Notes under the pieces: generated by a model
Told to the model about the DNA's origin: nothing
Databases searched by the model: none
What the model saw: the letters and a program-made list of their open reading frames with translations, nothing else
DNA from: Pedobacter cryoconitis
Lineage (GTDB): Bacteria > Bacteroidota > Bacteroidia > Sphingobacteriales > Sphingobacteriaceae
Direction: 5' to 3'
Length of the DNA stretch: 64,000 nt
Assembly: GCA_019352875.1 (NCBI GenBank)
Contig: JAAAFW010000015.1
Location: 1,278,452-1,342,451, forward strand
In this document: piece after piece, positions 54,196-62,707 of the stretch
Layout: every line of letters begins with the position of its first letter
How positions within the stretch are numbered: position 1 is the stretch's first letter
Translations under genes and position numbers: made by a program

Positions 54196-54302
54196 GTGTC
54201 TGATAAAAAACAATACTTAATGCGACCTTTTTTGCCGAATTGTACATATTTGACTGCTGAAATGCTCATCTGAAATCGTGAAATGTCTTTATAGTTAATT
54301 TA
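54196..54302. repeat. ~100-bp imperfect direct repeat, copy B
   Basis: This stretch matches copy A at 51870-51969 (shared GAATTGTAC, TGAAATGCTCAT, GAAATGTCTT). It lies between the monooxygenase stop and the LytTR gene, ending 46 bp before the latter. Confidence 0.7.
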
Positions 54303-54348
54303 TCGGGTAGAAATATTTGTATTTTTAGAAAACTATCTAATTTCAAGA

Positions 54349-55221
54349 ATGCAAAAATATAAAAACATAGACGATAAAACATTGCCTTATCTCGGTGTAG
54401 GGTGGTTTTTGCTGATAGCATGCTTTGTTGCGCTATGTTTAATTTGGCCAGCCGCTGATATTGATTTCTGGAATATCTTAAACGAGGACTGGTTTCAACG
54501 CGCCTTTCTGAATACGCTGATTGTCGTTGTGCTCATGATGCAGATTGTTAACTATTCTGGCAGATATCTCGATAATAAAATTCCCTGGGAGGAAAAACCA
54601 TGGAGAAGGTTATTGATGCAGTTGATTTTCGGATGGGCACTGTCCGCTGGGGCCGGCTATCTGGTGACTTGGTTTTTTTCAACTCAGCTCCATATCGATA
54701 CTAGAGTGGTAAGGTCCAGAAGCCTTATTTTACTCATCTCGCTGCTCATGAATTCATTGTATATAGTTCGGTATTTTATCCTTAAAGTCATGGGACCGAG
54801 GACTACTGAACTAGAACCAGTACTGGAAACCGAAAGTGAGCAGGAGAGATATCCTGTTTTTTTTATGATCCCCGATGGAAAGGGTGAAAAGAAAGTTCTG
54901 GTTACTGATATTGCCTATATATCCAGGGCGGAGAATAATACGCTTATCTATTCTCATAAAGGAGCGATTGACATTTGTTATTTATCACTCGACTTACTGA
55001 TTTCCCGGTTAGATCACGAGTTGTTTTTTAGAGCAAACCGAAGTTTCATTATAGCGAAGGATGCCGTAGACGGTTATACGAGACAAAGCGATAGAAAGTT
55101 AAAGATAAATTTAATTCCTCAAAACGAGAGTCCAACATTAGTTAGCAGGATTAAAGCGAAGCAGTTTGTTGATTGGTTCAGGGCTGGTAAATGCAATCTA
55201 CCGATATTACGCGATCAATAA
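54349..55221 (+). CDS. Membrane-anchored LytTR-domain regulator
   Basis: This 290-aa protein has four hydrophobic helices in residues 15-150 (for example LLIACFVALCLIWP, FLNTLIVVVLMMQIVNY and SLILLISLLMNSLYIVRYFIL). The LytTR DNA-binding domain is at about 180-285 (VLVTDIAYISRAENNTLIYS, FFRANRSFIIAKDAVDG). There is no receiver domain, so it is a one-component regulator. It sits upstream of the SDR gene, in whose promoter a 21-bp-period direct repeat is found, the usual arrangement of LytTR sites. Confidence 0.88.
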   Translation: MQKYKNIDDKTLPYLGVGWFLLIACFVALCLIWPAADIDFWNILNEDWFQRAFLNTLIVVVLMMQIVNYSGRYLDNKIPWEEKPWRRLLMQLIFGWALSAGAGYLVTWFFSTQLHIDTRVVRSRSLILLISLLMNSLYIVRYFILKVMGPRTTELEPVLETESEQERYPVFFMIPDGKGEKKVLVTDIAYISRAENNTLIYSHKGAIDICYLSLDLLISRLDHELFFRANRSFIIAKDAVDGYTRQSDRKLKINLIPQNESPTLVSRIKAKQFVDWFRAGKCNLPILRDQ

Positions 55222-55256
55222 TTGATTGGCACAGCAGTTAAACTTGCAATTATCTT

Positions 55257-55288
55257 CATTTTGGTTACAAACCCATCCATTTTGGTTA
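55257..55288 (+). promoter_or_regulatory. Probable LytTR site: direct repeat with 21-bp period
   Basis: CATTTTGGTTA occurs at 55257-55267 and again exactly at 55278-55288, a centre-to-centre distance of 21 bp (two helical turns). LytTR proteins bind short direct repeats with this spacing. The site lies between the LytTR gene and the SDR start at 55341. Assignment to the adjacent LytTR protein is inferred. Confidence 0.6.
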
Positions 55289-55340
55289 TACCTCCAGATT
55301 TTTTGATCTGCACCTTTGTATGGTAAAACACAACCGAATT

Positions 55341-56189
55341 ATGAAAACTATTTTTATCACCGGTGCATCGACCGGACTAGGGAAATCGACAGCTAAATTG
55401 TTTCATGCTAAAGGATGGAAAGTTATTGCAACTATGCGCAGGCCGGAACAGGAAACAGAATTAAACGAACTTGAAAATGTGACATTACTGCCTCTTGATG
55501 TGACAAATATTGAACAAATTAGGCAGACTGTACAAAAAGCAACCAGCTTAGGAAACATTGATGTAGTATTTAACAATGCAGGTTACGGCTTAATTGGTGC
55601 TGTAGAGTCGAATACCGAAGATCAGATAAGGGCACAATTTGAAACTAATTTTTTTGGTACTGTTTGGGTCATACGGGAATTTATTCCTTACTTTAGAAAT
55701 AAACGAGGCGGCTTGTTTATCAATACAACCTCGCTATGCGGTTTAACATCTAACCCTCAATCTGCGATTTACAACGCCTCTAAATGGGCACTGCAGGGCC
55801 TTGCAGAAAGTATGTCTTACGACCTTGCACAATTTGGAATTGGTATTAAAAATGTAGCTCCAGGTGGTATTAAAACAGATTTCACAAAAGCTATGCAAGT
55901 AAGCGCGGATGAAGCATATGATGCGACTATGGCTAAGATGATGGAAGGATTTCAGGATGGAACGTTAATGGAGTTTACTGAGCCACACCTTATAGCAGAT
56001 GTTGTCTACCGTGCTGCAACAGACGATGAAGACCAGTTAACTTACCCGGCTGGAAATGACGCGGTAAGATTGTATACTAAAAGACTTGCTCAGGGTCCTG
56101 AGGCGTTTCGTAAGGATCTGATGGCGTACCTGAACCTGAATAGCCCATATGAGTCCGGTACCTTTAAAATAACGACTGAGAATGCATAA
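55341..56189 (+). CDS. SDR-family oxidoreductase
   Basis: ATG 55341 gives the usual N-terminus (MKTIFITGASTGLGKSTAKL); an in-frame ATG at 55320 would add 7 residues. The 282-aa protein has TGASTGLG, NNAGYGLIG, INTTSL and YNASK, with an intact catalytic Tyr and Lys. Substrate is unknown. It is preceded by the LytTR site and overlaps the next AraC gene by a few bases, so the two are co-transcribed. Confidence 0.9.
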   Translation: MKTIFITGASTGLGKSTAKLFHAKGWKVIATMRRPEQETELNELENVTLLPLDVTNIEQIRQTVQKATSLGNIDVVFNNAGYGLIGAVESNTEDQIRAQFETNFFGTVWVIREFIPYFRNKRGGLFINTTSLCGLTSNPQSAIYNASKWALQGLAESMSYDLAQFGIGIKNVAPGGIKTDFTKAMQVSADEAYDATMAKMMEGFQDGTLMEFTEPHLIADVVYRAATDDEDQLTYPAGNDAVRLYTKRLAQGPEAFRKDLMAYLNLNSPYESGTFKITTENA

Positions 56190-57102
56190 AATGGAATCAA
56201 AACAACCTAACCTTTTCAATTCGATATCGGAACTGCATAAGGTGCTGGGGTTACCAAAACCACTTCATCCGCTCATTAGCCTGGTAGATTATAGTAAAAT
56301 AAAGGCCGACACTGCAGATTTGGAAAAAGGAATGGTTTTCAATTTTTATAAAATCTCCTATAAAAAGAATTTCACAGGAAAAATAAGGTACGGACAAAAC
56401 CATTATGATTTCGACGAAGGTGGATTATCATTTTTTTCGCCAAATCAGGTAATTACGGCACTGGAAGATGAAGCAGACTATAGTGGGTATACCTTACTTA
56501 TCCACCCTGATTTTATTCTAGGCCATCCTTTGGGACAAAACATCAGGAACTATGGATTTTTTGATTATTCGGTAACTGAAGCGCTATATCTATCTGATAA
56601 GGAGAAGAACGTGATCATGTCCATATTTGATAACATAGGAACTGAACTTGAATCTGCTATTGATCAGATCAGTCAGGATGTGCTTATTTCACAAATTGAA
56701 CTTTTATTGAATTACAGCAAACGTTTTTATACAAGGCAATTTATTACACGAAAAACGGCGAGTAACGATCTGCTGGTTCGTTTTGAAGCCGCTCTATCCG
56801 AATATTTTGCTGATGATAAGCCCTCCGTAATTGGTTTACCAACGGTTGCTCAGCTAGCCAGTCCGTTAAATGTATCTCCTCATTATCTAAGTGATTTGCT
56901 GAGGACTGTCACCGGACAAAATACTCAACAGCATATTCATAATAAAATGATTGAAAAAGCAAAAGAACTATTATCATTAAGCGACTTTTCAGTCAGCGAA
57001 ATAGCCTACAAACTGGGTTTTGAACATCCGCAATCTTTTAACCGGATGTTCAAGAAAAAAGCGAAAGTATCACCGGTAGATTTTAGGAATTCATTTAACT
57101 AA
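56182..57102 (+). CDS. AraC-family transcriptional regulator
   Basis: The first ATG at 56182 overlaps the SDR stop; ATG 56191 is an alternative three codons later. The 306-aa protein has an N-terminal sensor part (residues 20-190; FNFYKISYKKNFTGKIRYG) and a C-terminal AraC helix-turn-helix with FSVSEIAYKLGFEHPQSFNRMFKKKAKVSP. It is coupled to the SDR gene and may also control the convergent exported-enzyme operon downstream. Confidence 0.9.
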   Translation: MHKMESKQPNLFNSISELHKVLGLPKPLHPLISLVDYSKIKADTADLEKGMVFNFYKISYKKNFTGKIRYGQNHYDFDEGGLSFFSPNQVITALEDEADYSGYTLLIHPDFILGHPLGQNIRNYGFFDYSVTEALYLSDKEKNVIMSIFDNIGTELESAIDQISQDVLISQIELLLNYSKRFYTRQFITRKTASNDLLVRFEAALSEYFADDKPSVIGLPTVAQLASPLNVSPHYLSDLLRTVTGQNTQQHIHNKMIEKAKELLSLSDFSVSEIAYKLGFEHPQSFNRMFKKKAKVSPVDFRNSFN

Positions 57103-57184
57103 AAAATACCGTTTGACGTAGCCAAAAGACAAACAATGACCACGGGGTTTTGAGCCAGCCTGGTGTTATAAAAAAACAAATAGT

Positions 57185-57511
57185 ATGGAAGAATTGGATT
57201 TTAAGGAAGCTATAGAGAGATCGCTGAAAATCAGGGAACTTTATCATGAACTGGAGCTGCAGCATCACGGTAGTGAATGGACAGTAGAAGAAGATGCGCT
57301 GGCATTTTTAACAGATGCGGGCTTAGTGGGGAGACTAACTATGTCCCAACAGGGGCGGTGGCCTGCGGGCAAAGAGTCCAGAAAAGAGCTGGAACATAAA
57401 CTTGGGGAAAGTATGTGGTGGCTGATTGTATTAGCAAATCGTATGGATGTCGATATAAAGGATGTACTTGGTGAATTTCTCACTAAGACTGAGAAATTGT
57501 TAGGCAAGTAG
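57185..57511 (+). CDS. MazG-like nucleotide pyrophosphohydrolase-type protein
   Basis: This 108-aa all-helical protein has the acidic residues expected of the MazG/all-alpha NTP-PPase core: VEEDALAFLTDAG near residue 35 and LEHKLGESMWWLIVLANRMDVDIKDVLG near 68-95. Family members hydrolyse nucleoside triphosphates or modified nucleotides. The E-x2-E/D spacing is only partly conserved. It is the last plus-strand gene before the convergent operon, with a 2-bp gap to the end of that operon. Confidence 0.65.
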   Translation: MEELDFKEAIERSLKIRELYHELELQHHGSEWTVEEDALAFLTDAGLVGRLTMSQQGRWPAGKESRKELEHKLGESMWWLIVLANRMDVDIKDVLGEFLTKTEKLLGK

Positions 57512-57513
57512 AT

Positions 57514-57993
57514 TTAATCACGATATTCTTTTTCTGTAACGGTTTGCAGCCATACTGTCGGACCATTTGTTCTACTTGTTATCGCCAGTTGAACAAATGC
57601 TGTATCCGGACTTGCTCCATGCCAATGAGGCGTATTTGGCGGGCATTTAATAACCGATCCTTTGCGAAGAATTACTTTTGATTGCCCTTTCTCCTGGTAG
57701 TAACCTACACCATCAGTTACCATTAAAATTTGTCCGGCAGGATGTGAATGCCACTTACTTCTTGCTCCGGGAGCGAAAGTGACATTTCCAACTGCCGTTT
57801 CATTTAAACTGTCAGCATCGATAAGGGATTTTACCCAAACCTCACCATTAAAATTCTGAGTTGTATTTTTATCTCCCTGAGCGAAAATAATCGACCTTTT
57901 TTCTGTTTCTTTATTACTCTCGGCAGGAATATAATTACACGAATAAAACAGAAGTAATAAACAGGCGACATTGATTTTTAAAATACATTTCAT
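57514..57993 (-). CDS. Exported cupin-domain lipoprotein (copy 1)
   Basis: ATG 57993 (MKCILKINVACLLLLFYSC) begins a lipoprotein signal with a YSC lipobox. The cupin domain is at about 55-140 with metal-ligand motif GARSKWHSHPAGQILMVTDGVGYYQEKG and a second motif CPPNTPHWHGASPD. It is similar to the cupin at 62116-62574 and closes the seven-gene operon. Related cupins act as small-molecule lyases or isomerases; the function here is unknown. Confidence 0.85.
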   Translation of the reverse strand: MKCILKINVACLLLLFYSCNYIPAESNKETEKRSIIFAQGDKNTTQNFNGEVWVKSLIDADSLNETAVGNVTFAPGARSKWHSHPAGQILMVTDGVGYYQEKGQSKVILRKGSVIKCPPNTPHWHGASPDTAFVQLAITSRTNGPTVWLQTVTEKEYRD

Positions 57994-57994
57994 T

Positions 57995-58720
57995 TTACTT
58001 TTTATTTTTAAGCACATTGTCTAGTACATTTTCAGCCAATTTTACTTCCTTTTTACCTATGTCTGATTTTATGATCCTAAGGAATTGCAGCAGCTGGCCG
58101 GGTGTCAAACCTATATTCAGGCAAATGTTTAAATGGGAGCTAAGCATGGGTTCAACTCCCCCAATACTACTGAGAACCGATATTGTCACCAGCTCTCTAT
58201 CTCTATAGCTTAGGACGTCGCGTTCAAAAATATCTGCAAACAAATGCTCTTTAAGGAATATTTCTATTGAAGGCGCGAATGCGGCATATCCCGTTTTTGG
58301 CTCTTGCTCCGCTACACCGGTCAATTCTTGAAGTATAATTTTACCACGTTCGTACTTGCTGCGCTCATCGTTAATCGTTGACGCTTTAGCACCAACAATG
58401 TCATGGAGACCAGCTGCCGTACGTTTCTCCACCACCGACATAAAAGTCTGTAAACCCCGGATACTTCGCGGAAAACCAGCATAGGCATATATATGGATGA
58501 GAGCTTCTTTAATCTGGTTAACAGTAAGACCTGCATCAAGTCCGTCGTTCAGCGCCATTTTCAACTTTGATAGATCGCCTTTTCCTGTCAGAGCCGCAAT
58601 ATGAATAAGACTCTGCTCTTTGGGGCTTAAATAAGAATTTTGATTGTTTTGAGCTTTTAGCGCCACAGAAATGGAATTCAAGGTAATGGCCAATGCCATG
58701 AAGATTATGCTTTTTTTCAT
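57995..58720 (-). CDS. Exported carboxymuconolactone decarboxylase-family protein
   Basis: This 241-aa protein has a signal peptide (MKKSIIFMALAITLNSISVALKAQ, cut before QNN). Two CMD repeats are visible, about 30-110 (LSPKEQSLIHIAALTGKG, IKEALIHIYAYAGFPRSI) and 140-235. The CxxC of AhpD-type members is absent. The family includes decarboxylases and peroxidase-like proteins. It is separated from the next gene by one nucleotide. Confidence 0.87.
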   Translation of the reverse strand: MKKSIIFMALAITLNSISVALKAQNNQNSYLSPKEQSLIHIAALTGKGDLSKLKMALNDGLDAGLTVNQIKEALIHIYAYAGFPRSIRGLQTFMSVVEKRTAAGLHDIVGAKASTINDERSKYERGKIILQELTGVAEQEPKTGYAAFAPSIEIFLKEHLFADIFERDVLSYRDRELVTISVLSSIGGVEPMLSSHLNICLNIGLTPGQLLQFLRIIKSDIGKKEVKLAENVLDNVLKNKK

Positions 58721-58741
58721 GTTGAACTTTTTTGTCTGATG

Positions 58742-59188
58742 TTATTTGCCTGCAGGAATAACGAGCTTGGTAAATGACAAAGAACCCAGTTTCCATGAAC
58801 CATCCTCTTTGATATAGACTTCTGTTACCATAAATGGGTTCGTCACTTCGTTTCCACCGACAACGGCGAGTAGGTCAATCCTGTTCAAAAGAATGGCTGT
58901 ATTGTCGATTATCTTCACGGACACATCATGGATGTCTGCTTTTTTATACCAAATACCTCCACTTTTGATGACGTTAATTTCCTGTTGTTTCCCCCACGAT
59001 CCACCCATATGGACAAACATAGATTTCTCGTGAAAGAGCCGTCCAAGAGCTTCAATATTCTTGTCTGACATCCATTGCCATTTATCTTTTGAAAGTTTAA
59101 TAATTTCCTGGTCTGCACTGTTGTTTTGTGCCTGAGATGGTAGTGTGCCCATGAAGGTTAAGAATAGTCCGATAATTAATGCTTTCAT
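58742..59188 (-). CDS. Exported NTF2-like (DUF4440) protein
   Basis: This 148-aa protein has a signal peptide (MKALIIGLFLTFMGTLPSQAQ). Its DUF4440/SnoaL-type domain has the helix SKDKWQWMSDKNIEALGRLFHEKSMFVHMGG and strands ending WKLGSLSFTKLV. It may be a binding or isomerase-like protein. It lies within the exported-enzyme operon, 21 bp before the CMD gene. Confidence 0.83.
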   Translation of the reverse strand: MKALIIGLFLTFMGTLPSQAQNNSADQEIIKLSKDKWQWMSDKNIEALGRLFHEKSMFVHMGGSWGKQQEINVIKSGGIWYKKADIHDVSVKIIDNTAILLNRIDLLAVVGGNEVTNPFMVTEVYIKEDGSWKLGSLSFTKLVIPAGK

Positions 59189-59235
59189 CTTTTTTGTTTA
59201 TAGATTTTGAATGATTAATTCCAATATATCAGTGT

Positions 59236-60342
59236 TTAATTATCAAGTCCCTTTTCTGCTAACCATTTGGATGTCAGATCTGCGATTCCTACATTATTCA
59301 GATCGGACATAGGGAAATGTGTATTGCCTTTTATACCAATTTCGGGGAGATGAATAAGGGTCACATCACCACCATATTTGTTCACCACATCTCTCCATTT
59401 CTTTGCCATGCTCAATGCCGCACGCCATTGCTCCTGTCCCGGATTTTTCACTGGTTCGTCAGGGATGAAATCGCCATAATAGATAATGATCGGAATTTGC
59501 GTCAAGCGCTTAAATTCCGCTGCAGGAACAGTCCTGGCTTTTAATTCTCCACCAACATAGGTTATCGATGCAGGTACTTCATCTTCGGGAAATACGAAGT
59601 TGCTGCCTGGCTCGTAACTGACAATAGCCTTTATTTTTTGGTTTCTTATAGCTGTTAACCATCCCATGCCTCCACTATGTGAATGTGTGACCAGAATACC
59701 TTCACCGATCTTGTTGAACAGTTCGGAGACCGCCTCTATATTGACATCAAAATCAATAGGGCCGGTATCGGGGACCATTTGACGGAAAAATTGATCCAGC
59801 GCTTTCGGCTCTTTGGAAAATTGCACGCCTGGAAAAAAAGCTGTGTCAATGCCTAACCGAAATATCCCGAACCAGAGCTGATCATCTGGAGCTGCGGTAA
59901 TATGCATTGGCTTTGTGCTCCGCCCGGCGTTGCCTCGTCTGGGTTGATCAAGGTTATAAATACTGAATCTACGTTTCAAAAAAATATCCTGAAAACCTTC
60001 TCTGCCGTCAGGTGTGGTTTGCCATGTTCGCATGGACTGCCCATAGCCATGCCAGAACACTAATGGTAGTTTACGCGGATCAATAGGTTTCTGATAAAGA
60101 ACAAATGCATGATCGCCGTGCAGCGTTTGACCTTCAGAATTTTGATTACCCGGATTGAAAGCACCTTGCGTTATAGGATCAAATTTACCGGGTGCAGTTA
60201 TGACCGTTCCGCCTACGGCAAAGCTACCCTGTTCTTGCACAGCAATATATCTGATTTCTCTTTTGGTCTGACAAGCCATAACAAGAGCGATCGCGAAAAA
60301 CTTCAGAAATGCCTGAGTTACTTTTAGATTTTTCAAATGCAT
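59236..60342 (-). CDS. Exported alpha/beta hydrolase (esterase-like)
   Basis: This 368-aa protein has a hydrophobic N-terminus with a MACQ lipobox-like end near residue 24. The alpha/beta-hydrolase fold shows VFWHGYGQSMRTW (oxyanion region), THSHSGGMGW with the nucleophilic Ser in GxSxG-like SHSGG, and a C-terminal His in NTHFPMSDL. It probably hydrolyses an ester or lactone in the periplasm or at the outer membrane. It is 47 bp after the upstream hydrolase gene. Confidence 0.85.
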   Translation of the reverse strand: MHLKNLKVTQAFLKFFAIALVMACQTKREIRYIAVQEQGSFAVGGTVITAPGKFDPITQGAFNPGNQNSEGQTLHGDHAFVLYQKPIDPRKLPLVFWHGYGQSMRTWQTTPDGREGFQDIFLKRRFSIYNLDQPRRGNAGRSTKPMHITAAPDDQLWFGIFRLGIDTAFFPGVQFSKEPKALDQFFRQMVPDTGPIDFDVNIEAVSELFNKIGEGILVTHSHSGGMGWLTAIRNQKIKAIVSYEPGSNFVFPEDEVPASITYVGGELKARTVPAAEFKRLTQIPIIIYYGDFIPDEPVKNPGQEQWRAALSMAKKWRDVVNKYGGDVTLIHLPEIGIKGNTHFPMSDLNNVGIADLTSKWLAEKGLDN

Positions 60343-60389
60343 TGGATTATGAAAATGGATTGTTGTCTTGATTAGTAATAAGCTGTCCT

Positions 60390-61436
60390 TTATAGGTTTT
60401 TGCCAAAGAAATCAATCAGTTTAGTAGTGATCTGATTCACATATTCCGGTTTCCAATACGTCTGTATATGAGTGGCGCCCTCAATTACAAATAGTTCTTT
60501 ATTTTTAGCATTGGTCGCTTTAGGGAATGCTTCATCTGTCATATACTTTGTATCTGCTTTACTTCCAGAAATCATGAGTAGAGGTTGTTCGATCAGATCC
60601 ATATTAGTGGCGGCATCCCAGACCATTAAATCGGTCAGGCTGCTCATGGTATATAGAAAGGTCGAGTTTGGATGCGCATGGGTTCTATAATAGTACTCAT
60701 ATCCCTCACGATATAAGTCTGTTGTAGTTTTAGCAATTTCGACGTCTGTTATGCTTGCAACACCTGCGTAGATTATTTTACCGCCTGCTGCTTCCTGTGC
60801 GCGCGCATCGGATGCCTGTTTTAAACGTTCCTGGATTGTTGCTAACTGGGAATTCTGAAAACCATTACGTCTTACTTTGCCTGAGTTAAACATACTTAAG
60901 GTCGCTACTGCTTTAAATCGTTTGTCAGATTGAGCAGCTTTTAAAGTATACCCGCCGCCGCCGCAAATACCTAAAACACCTAGTTGTTTCGGATCGACGC
61001 CTGGATACCGGGAAACAAAATCGGCCATACCCCGGATATCTTCGATACGGTTTGCAGGTTTGTCAACAGATCGCGGTTGTCCGCTACTTCCTCCCTGATA
61101 GGCTGCGTCTGCAGCAATAGTTATATATCCCGATTCTGCCAGCCGTTGTGCATATAATCCGGCGGTCTGTTCTTTAATGCCACCATTCGGATGAGCCACT
61201 ACTACAGCCTGGTATTTCTTTAAAGAGTCATAACCAGCAGGAGTATACACATTGGCTGCAATATCCATCCCGTTCAGTTTGTAGCTTACGGGATGGATGT
61301 TCACTTTTCCAGATACATTTTCTGTAATGGCATCACCATACACCAAACCAAAAGGATTTTTTGATTTAATTTGAGCTGAAGAAATGAAATTTGCTGTCAT
61401 AAAAATCGCTATTAAAATTATTTTTATCTTTTTCAT
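60390..61436 (-). CDS. Exported alpha/beta hydrolase (dienelactone hydrolase-like)
   Basis: ATG 61436 is used (an in-frame TTG lies 3 nt upstream). The 348-aa protein has a signal peptide (residues 1-22, FISSAQ). The nucleophile elbow is GICGGGGYTL, the Cys form seen in dienelactone hydrolases. The catalytic Asp lies near GSKADTKYM and His in EGATHIQTYW. It starts 10 bp after the flavodoxin-like gene. Confidence 0.86.
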   Translation of the reverse strand: MKKIKIILIAIFMTANFISSAQIKSKNPFGLVYGDAITENVSGKVNIHPVSYKLNGMDIAANVYTPAGYDSLKKYQAVVVAHPNGGIKEQTAGLYAQRLAESGYITIAADAAYQGGSSGQPRSVDKPANRIEDIRGMADFVSRYPGVDPKQLGVLGICGGGGYTLKAAQSDKRFKAVATLSMFNSGKVRRNGFQNSQLATIQERLKQASDARAQEAAGGKIIYAGVASITDVEIAKTTTDLYREGYEYYYRTHAHPNSTFLYTMSSLTDLMVWDAATNMDLIEQPLLMISGSKADTKYMTDEAFPKATNAKNKELFVIEGATHIQTYWKPEYVNQITTKLIDFFGKNL

Positions 61437-61446
61437 CAATATGCTT

Positions 61447-62075
61447 TTAGTTAATTAACCCAATTTTCTTTAACCATTTTTGCACTTGGTTCTGAACAAG
61501 ATTTTTTTTATCGCCTTCCATCGCGAACAGGGTACCATCTCGTTCTACGCCACCTTTAGTTGAAAATCCTTCCAAAACCTTGCTGTTTGTACATAACTTT
61601 TTCACTGTTTCAAAGGTGTTGCCAATACCATACCCACCGTTTGTATTAAAAGGGACTACCGTCTTTCCGCTCAAATTGTATTGTTTCAGAAAGCTTTTCA
61701 TGGGAGGGGGTAACTGCATTCCCCAGGTCGGAAATCCAACGAAGATTATATCATATTTTTCAATACTGTCAATATTTGTCTTTAGCGGGGGGAAATAATC
61801 CTTCGAATTTCATCTGCGACCTGATTCACTGTAGTCTGATAATGTTCCGGATAGGGGTTGACGAGTTCCAAAGAGACAAGGTCTCCGCCAACTTTCTGCT
61901 GGATAATCTCTGCAACGGTTTTGGTGTTTTTGGTTCTCGACAAATAGACGATCAGTACTTTTTCATCCGTGGAGTTTTCGCCTTTTGCATGTTCCGGCTC
62001 CTGAGCGTGCGAACTGCAGGATAGTATTAATAATATTGTACCTAACCATAATGCATATGTCTTCAATATTCTCAT
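61447..62075 (-). pseudogene. Exported flavodoxin-like lipoprotein gene split by frameshift in a C6 tract
   Basis: From ATG 62075 the frame encodes a lipoprotein signal (ILLILSC) and the flavodoxin P-loop (VLIVYLSRTKNTKTVAEII), then stops shortly after RRIISPR. The second half (PPLKTNIDSIEKYDIIFVGFPTWG through to GKTVVPFNTNGGYG) is in the -1 frame and has its own internal ATG. Adding one C to the run of six (plus-strand G6 near 61787-61792) restores one continuous protein of about 209 aa. This may be phase variation by slipped-strand mispairing, decay or sequence error. Confidence 0.8.
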
Positions 62076-62115
62076 TAATATGATTTATTTAGCGATGGAG
62101 GTTGTTAATATAAAA

Positions 62116-62574
62116 TTATTTTTTGCTCCCGTATTCTTCATCGGAGACTTTATGTGACCAGACGGTTTTTCCTCTTTGTGAGGGTGAAGTTGCAATGTAA
62201 GTGACGCCACTTTCTGGCGTTGCACCATGCCAGTGCTCAACCCCCGGCAGACATTTAATAACCTCACCTTTACGTACAGTCTGCTTAAGTTTTCCTTTTT
62301 CCTGATAGTAACCAACTCCTTCGGTAATGATTAAGATTTGTCCTCCTGGATGGATATGCCAATCTAATCTTGCCCCCGGATCAAATATGGCTACGGAAGT
62401 ACCATATGAAAAGACACTGTCAGCTGAATTCAACTCTGTGAGCCACACGTTTCCTACGTGATGAACATTTGGAGATTTTTCACCCTTCGGGAAAATCGGG
62501 ACATCTTGTGCTGCTGCTGTGTTAGAAAAAACAGCAAACAATAAAATTGAAAAATAGAAGGCTTTCCTTATCAT
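62116..62574 (-). CDS. Exported cupin-domain protein (copy 2)
   Basis: This 152-aa protein has a signal peptide (residues 1-22, NTAAAQ). The cupin ligands lie in GARLDWHIHPGGQILIITEGVGYYQEKG and CLPGVEHWHGATPES. It is the first gene of the seven-gene minus-strand operon, related to the cupin at its end. The operon carries two alpha/beta hydrolases, a flavodoxin, a CMD protein and an NTF2-like protein, all exported. Confidence 0.87.
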   Translation of the reverse strand: MIRKAFYFSILLFAVFSNTAAAQDVPIFPKGEKSPNVHHVGNVWLTELNSADSVFSYGTSVAIFDPGARLDWHIHPGGQILIITEGVGYYQEKGKLKQTVRKGEVIKCLPGVEHWHGATPESGVTYIATSPSQRGKTVWSHKVSDEEYGSKK

Positions 62575-62707
62575 GATAATTTTTAAGATAAATCAAAATT
62601 TACATGGCAAACATCAGGAAACTATTTTGTGCTTTTTTGAAAGGAAGAACCAACACGAAAATCAAGTGCTTTAAGACGAAAAGCAATGTTTGGTGTCATC
62701 TAACTGA

